NCBI RefSeq assembly: GCF_900880675.1
Contig: NC_044190.1
Span: 40,341,945 to 40,405,944, forward strand
DNA from: Sparus aurata
Taxonomy: Eukaryota > Chordata > Actinopteri > Spariformes > Sparidae
DNA length: 64,000 nucleotides
Reading direction: 5' to 3'
Part shown: one piece after another, positions 62,030-64,000 of the stretch
Position numbering within the stretch: the first letter of the stretch is position 1
How the letters are laid out: every line of letters starts with the position of its first letter
The notes under the pieces: generated by a model
Databases searched by the model: none
Seen by the model: the letters and a program-made list of their open reading frames with translations, nothing else
Told to the model about the DNA's origin: nothing
Translations under genes and position numbers: made by a program

Positions 62030-64000
62030 ACACTGAGCCAAGAACTAAAGTGTCATCGTTTATTGATTTAAAATATAATGTGATTTCTGTACATTGTCAT
62101 CATCATCATCATCATCATCATCATCTCACCCTGACTCCTATACAATGACGTTGCCAGGGAAACAGACTGACGCACACAAACACACCACTGTAGCTGTAAA
62201 CAATGCACACAGGTGATTATCAGTCGTTCATCAGTGAAGCTCGTCCGTTCGTATCAGCAGGATGTGACGTGTGTGTGATGCCAGGCGATGGCGCTAACGT
62301 TAGCCACAGGAGCTACCGACTGTTTGCTGTTGCTGTCACAAAGCAGGAGTCTCATCCAGCAGGACTTTTGGTGCCTCGGCTTACATTAGCTTCAAACGGC
62401 TGCATAAATGCTAACATGCTAGTTTGAGTATATTGTTGCGTCGTTCAGAAATATGAGAAGAATCCAGATATAATGAATGAAAATGAAAATGTGGGGCTGT
62501 GAAAGGGGCTGAAGAGGAACGTTTTGTGGGTGTTTGAATCTGAACGTCTCGTCTGTGTTTGGACTGGCACTCGTCTTCCTGTCGTCTGTGTTTCGGATCA
62601 ATCTCGTCTCATTCCTGTAACACACGAACTCTGACTTTCAGTTTTGCTTTGGCTCTTCTCAGCGAGTGTTTTTACTCTGACTTGTCTTCATTTGCTGGGA
62701 CTGTAACTGTAACCTCGCCTGTAACTGTATCTGGTCTTGTCCAAGTCCAGCTGACTTCTCTGTCTGTCCTGGTTCTGGTCTTGACTTGCCCTCGACCTGA
62801 ATTACGAGTCATTCTTGACTTAAAACTGCTCAGACTGATTTCACTGCCACTGGAAGTCTCTAAAGAGCCTCATGTAACTGATCAAGCCCTTCCTGTTGTA
62901 GTTGTACAGTCGGTGTAAAGATGCACACTGTCCAGCAGGTGGAGCTGTTTGTCTCTGATCAGCTGTGTCCGGGCAGCATGGACTCCATGTGGACCTCCTG
63001 ACAGGTGGAGGAAGTCCAGCCCACGCTTTTCTCTCAGGAGCTACAGAGGAAGACGTGGAGACGTTTTTTGGGTCCGGGTTCTGGTGTTGTTGGGTCGGGT
63101 GCAGCTTTGATAGATCGTTGTGAAGCGTTAAATCCTCGATGCGAACACAATCACACACATGAACACACTGGCACTGTTGGCATGGCAACACAGCACAGTA
63201 AAACCTCTGTGAACCATCTAATGATGACTGAATCTGCAGCGTCCAAGTTTTTCTCAGAGCCGATCTCATCAAGAAGAGTCCTGGTTGTAGAGAGGAGGTC
63301 GAGACGCGCCCTCAGTCCTCCTCCTCCTCCTCCTCCTCCTCTTCCTCCTCCTCTTTTTCTTCTTCTCTCACTCTTTTCAGAGTCTCTTCCTGTCAGTCTC
63401 CAAGTCGGAGCAGCGCCGGGTTGCCGGCACATCAATCCTCAGCTCATCAGCCCTCCAAAATGGCTTCCAATTAATGTTCAGCTTGTGTTGTGATCAGGCC
63501 ATCAAGACACCTGGCAGCAGAGGACAGGGGGTGAGGTTAGCACACTGCTAGCACATGCTAACTACAGTACACAGGATCTACCTTCTTGACTCTGGCTTCG
63601 CTAAATTGTGTTTTTTTCACAAGTTTTTTGTTGTTGTTGATGTTTACACTCAATAAAAAGTATTTGGACAATAAAGACAAAAGTATGTGGAGCACAAGTT
63701 CCAGCCTCTGGTGGAAAGACTGAACCTGAGTACTGGAGCTTGTTTGAGCGGAACATGCAATAGCAGAAGGTGCAATATGTATGTAATTTTAGTTTAAAAC
63801 ATTTAAAACAGAAACACAATGTGGAGAAATAACGTCTCATGATGTCTGTGTATTGTGTTGCAGAGTAACAGCTAACAGCTACAGTTAGCAACAGTTAGCA
63901 ACAGTTAGCAACAGTTAGCAACAGTTAGCGGTGACTCTGGCTACTTGTTTCTTACATATTGCACCTTTAATGACGATGATGGTGAAATCAGGCTGCAGCA
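62030..64000. other. Non-coding right end
   Basis: No coding exon was recognised. Contents: an ATC microsatellite at 62097-62125, a CTC-rich tract at 63318-63365 and five tandem copies of ACAGTTAGCA at 63881-63930. Exons of a gene beyond the window could start here, but I cannot support any. Confidence 0.5.

Overview
The window reads as nuclear DNA of a ray-finned (teleost) fish. Evidence: vertebrate genes with GT-AG introns, fish-type IL-17A/F cytokine genes, very many CA/TG microsatellites, dispersed motifs common in teleosts, and decayed fish transposon families (hAT, Harbinger, L2-like LINEs, LTRs, MITEs, a tRNA-derived SINE). I see no bacterial or organellar genes and no CRISPR array.

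Layout. 1-8.9 kb is non-coding, with a 12-bp minisatellite at 3.1-3.65 kb. 9.1-10.5 kb holds gtf2a2 (+), the small TFIIA subunit, in three coding exons. 13.2-18.8 kb holds a znf395-type zinc-finger gene (-) in nine coding exons, with a Harbinger element in one intron. 19.3-25.6 kb is repeat-dominated: a 0.4-kb TG tract, a 2.7-kb minisatellite and a palindrome with TG/CA arms. 26-29 kb has a CCAAT-bearing minisatellite, a SINE and a hairpin MITE. 29.2-32.0 kb holds a single-pass membrane adaptor gene (-), probably of the PAG/LIME type, with an apparent tandem exon duplication. 37.5-39.2 kb holds paqr8 (-), a membrane progestin receptor split over five exons. 39.3-39.9 kb is packed with CAGGTG motifs. 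41.2-43.05 kb holds one il17a/f-type gene (-) and 60.2-61.8 kb a second one (+), divergently arranged. The 17 kb between them is a transposon and minisatellite graveyard.

How the genes relate. Membrane adaptors of the PAG/LIME class act in immune-receptor signalling, and the two IL-17 genes encode secreted inflammatory cytokines. In people IL17A and IL17F lie near PAQR8, so the right half is a recognisable IL17-PAQR8 block. ZNF395-type genes have paralogues (SLC2A4RG, ZNF704) that in people lie near LIME1 and PAG1, which supports the adaptor call. There is no operon-like organisation.

Exon models were built by eye from splice signals, reading-frame phase and family recognition. In all six genes the chosen exons join in frame. 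UTRs and promoters are mostly unresolved.
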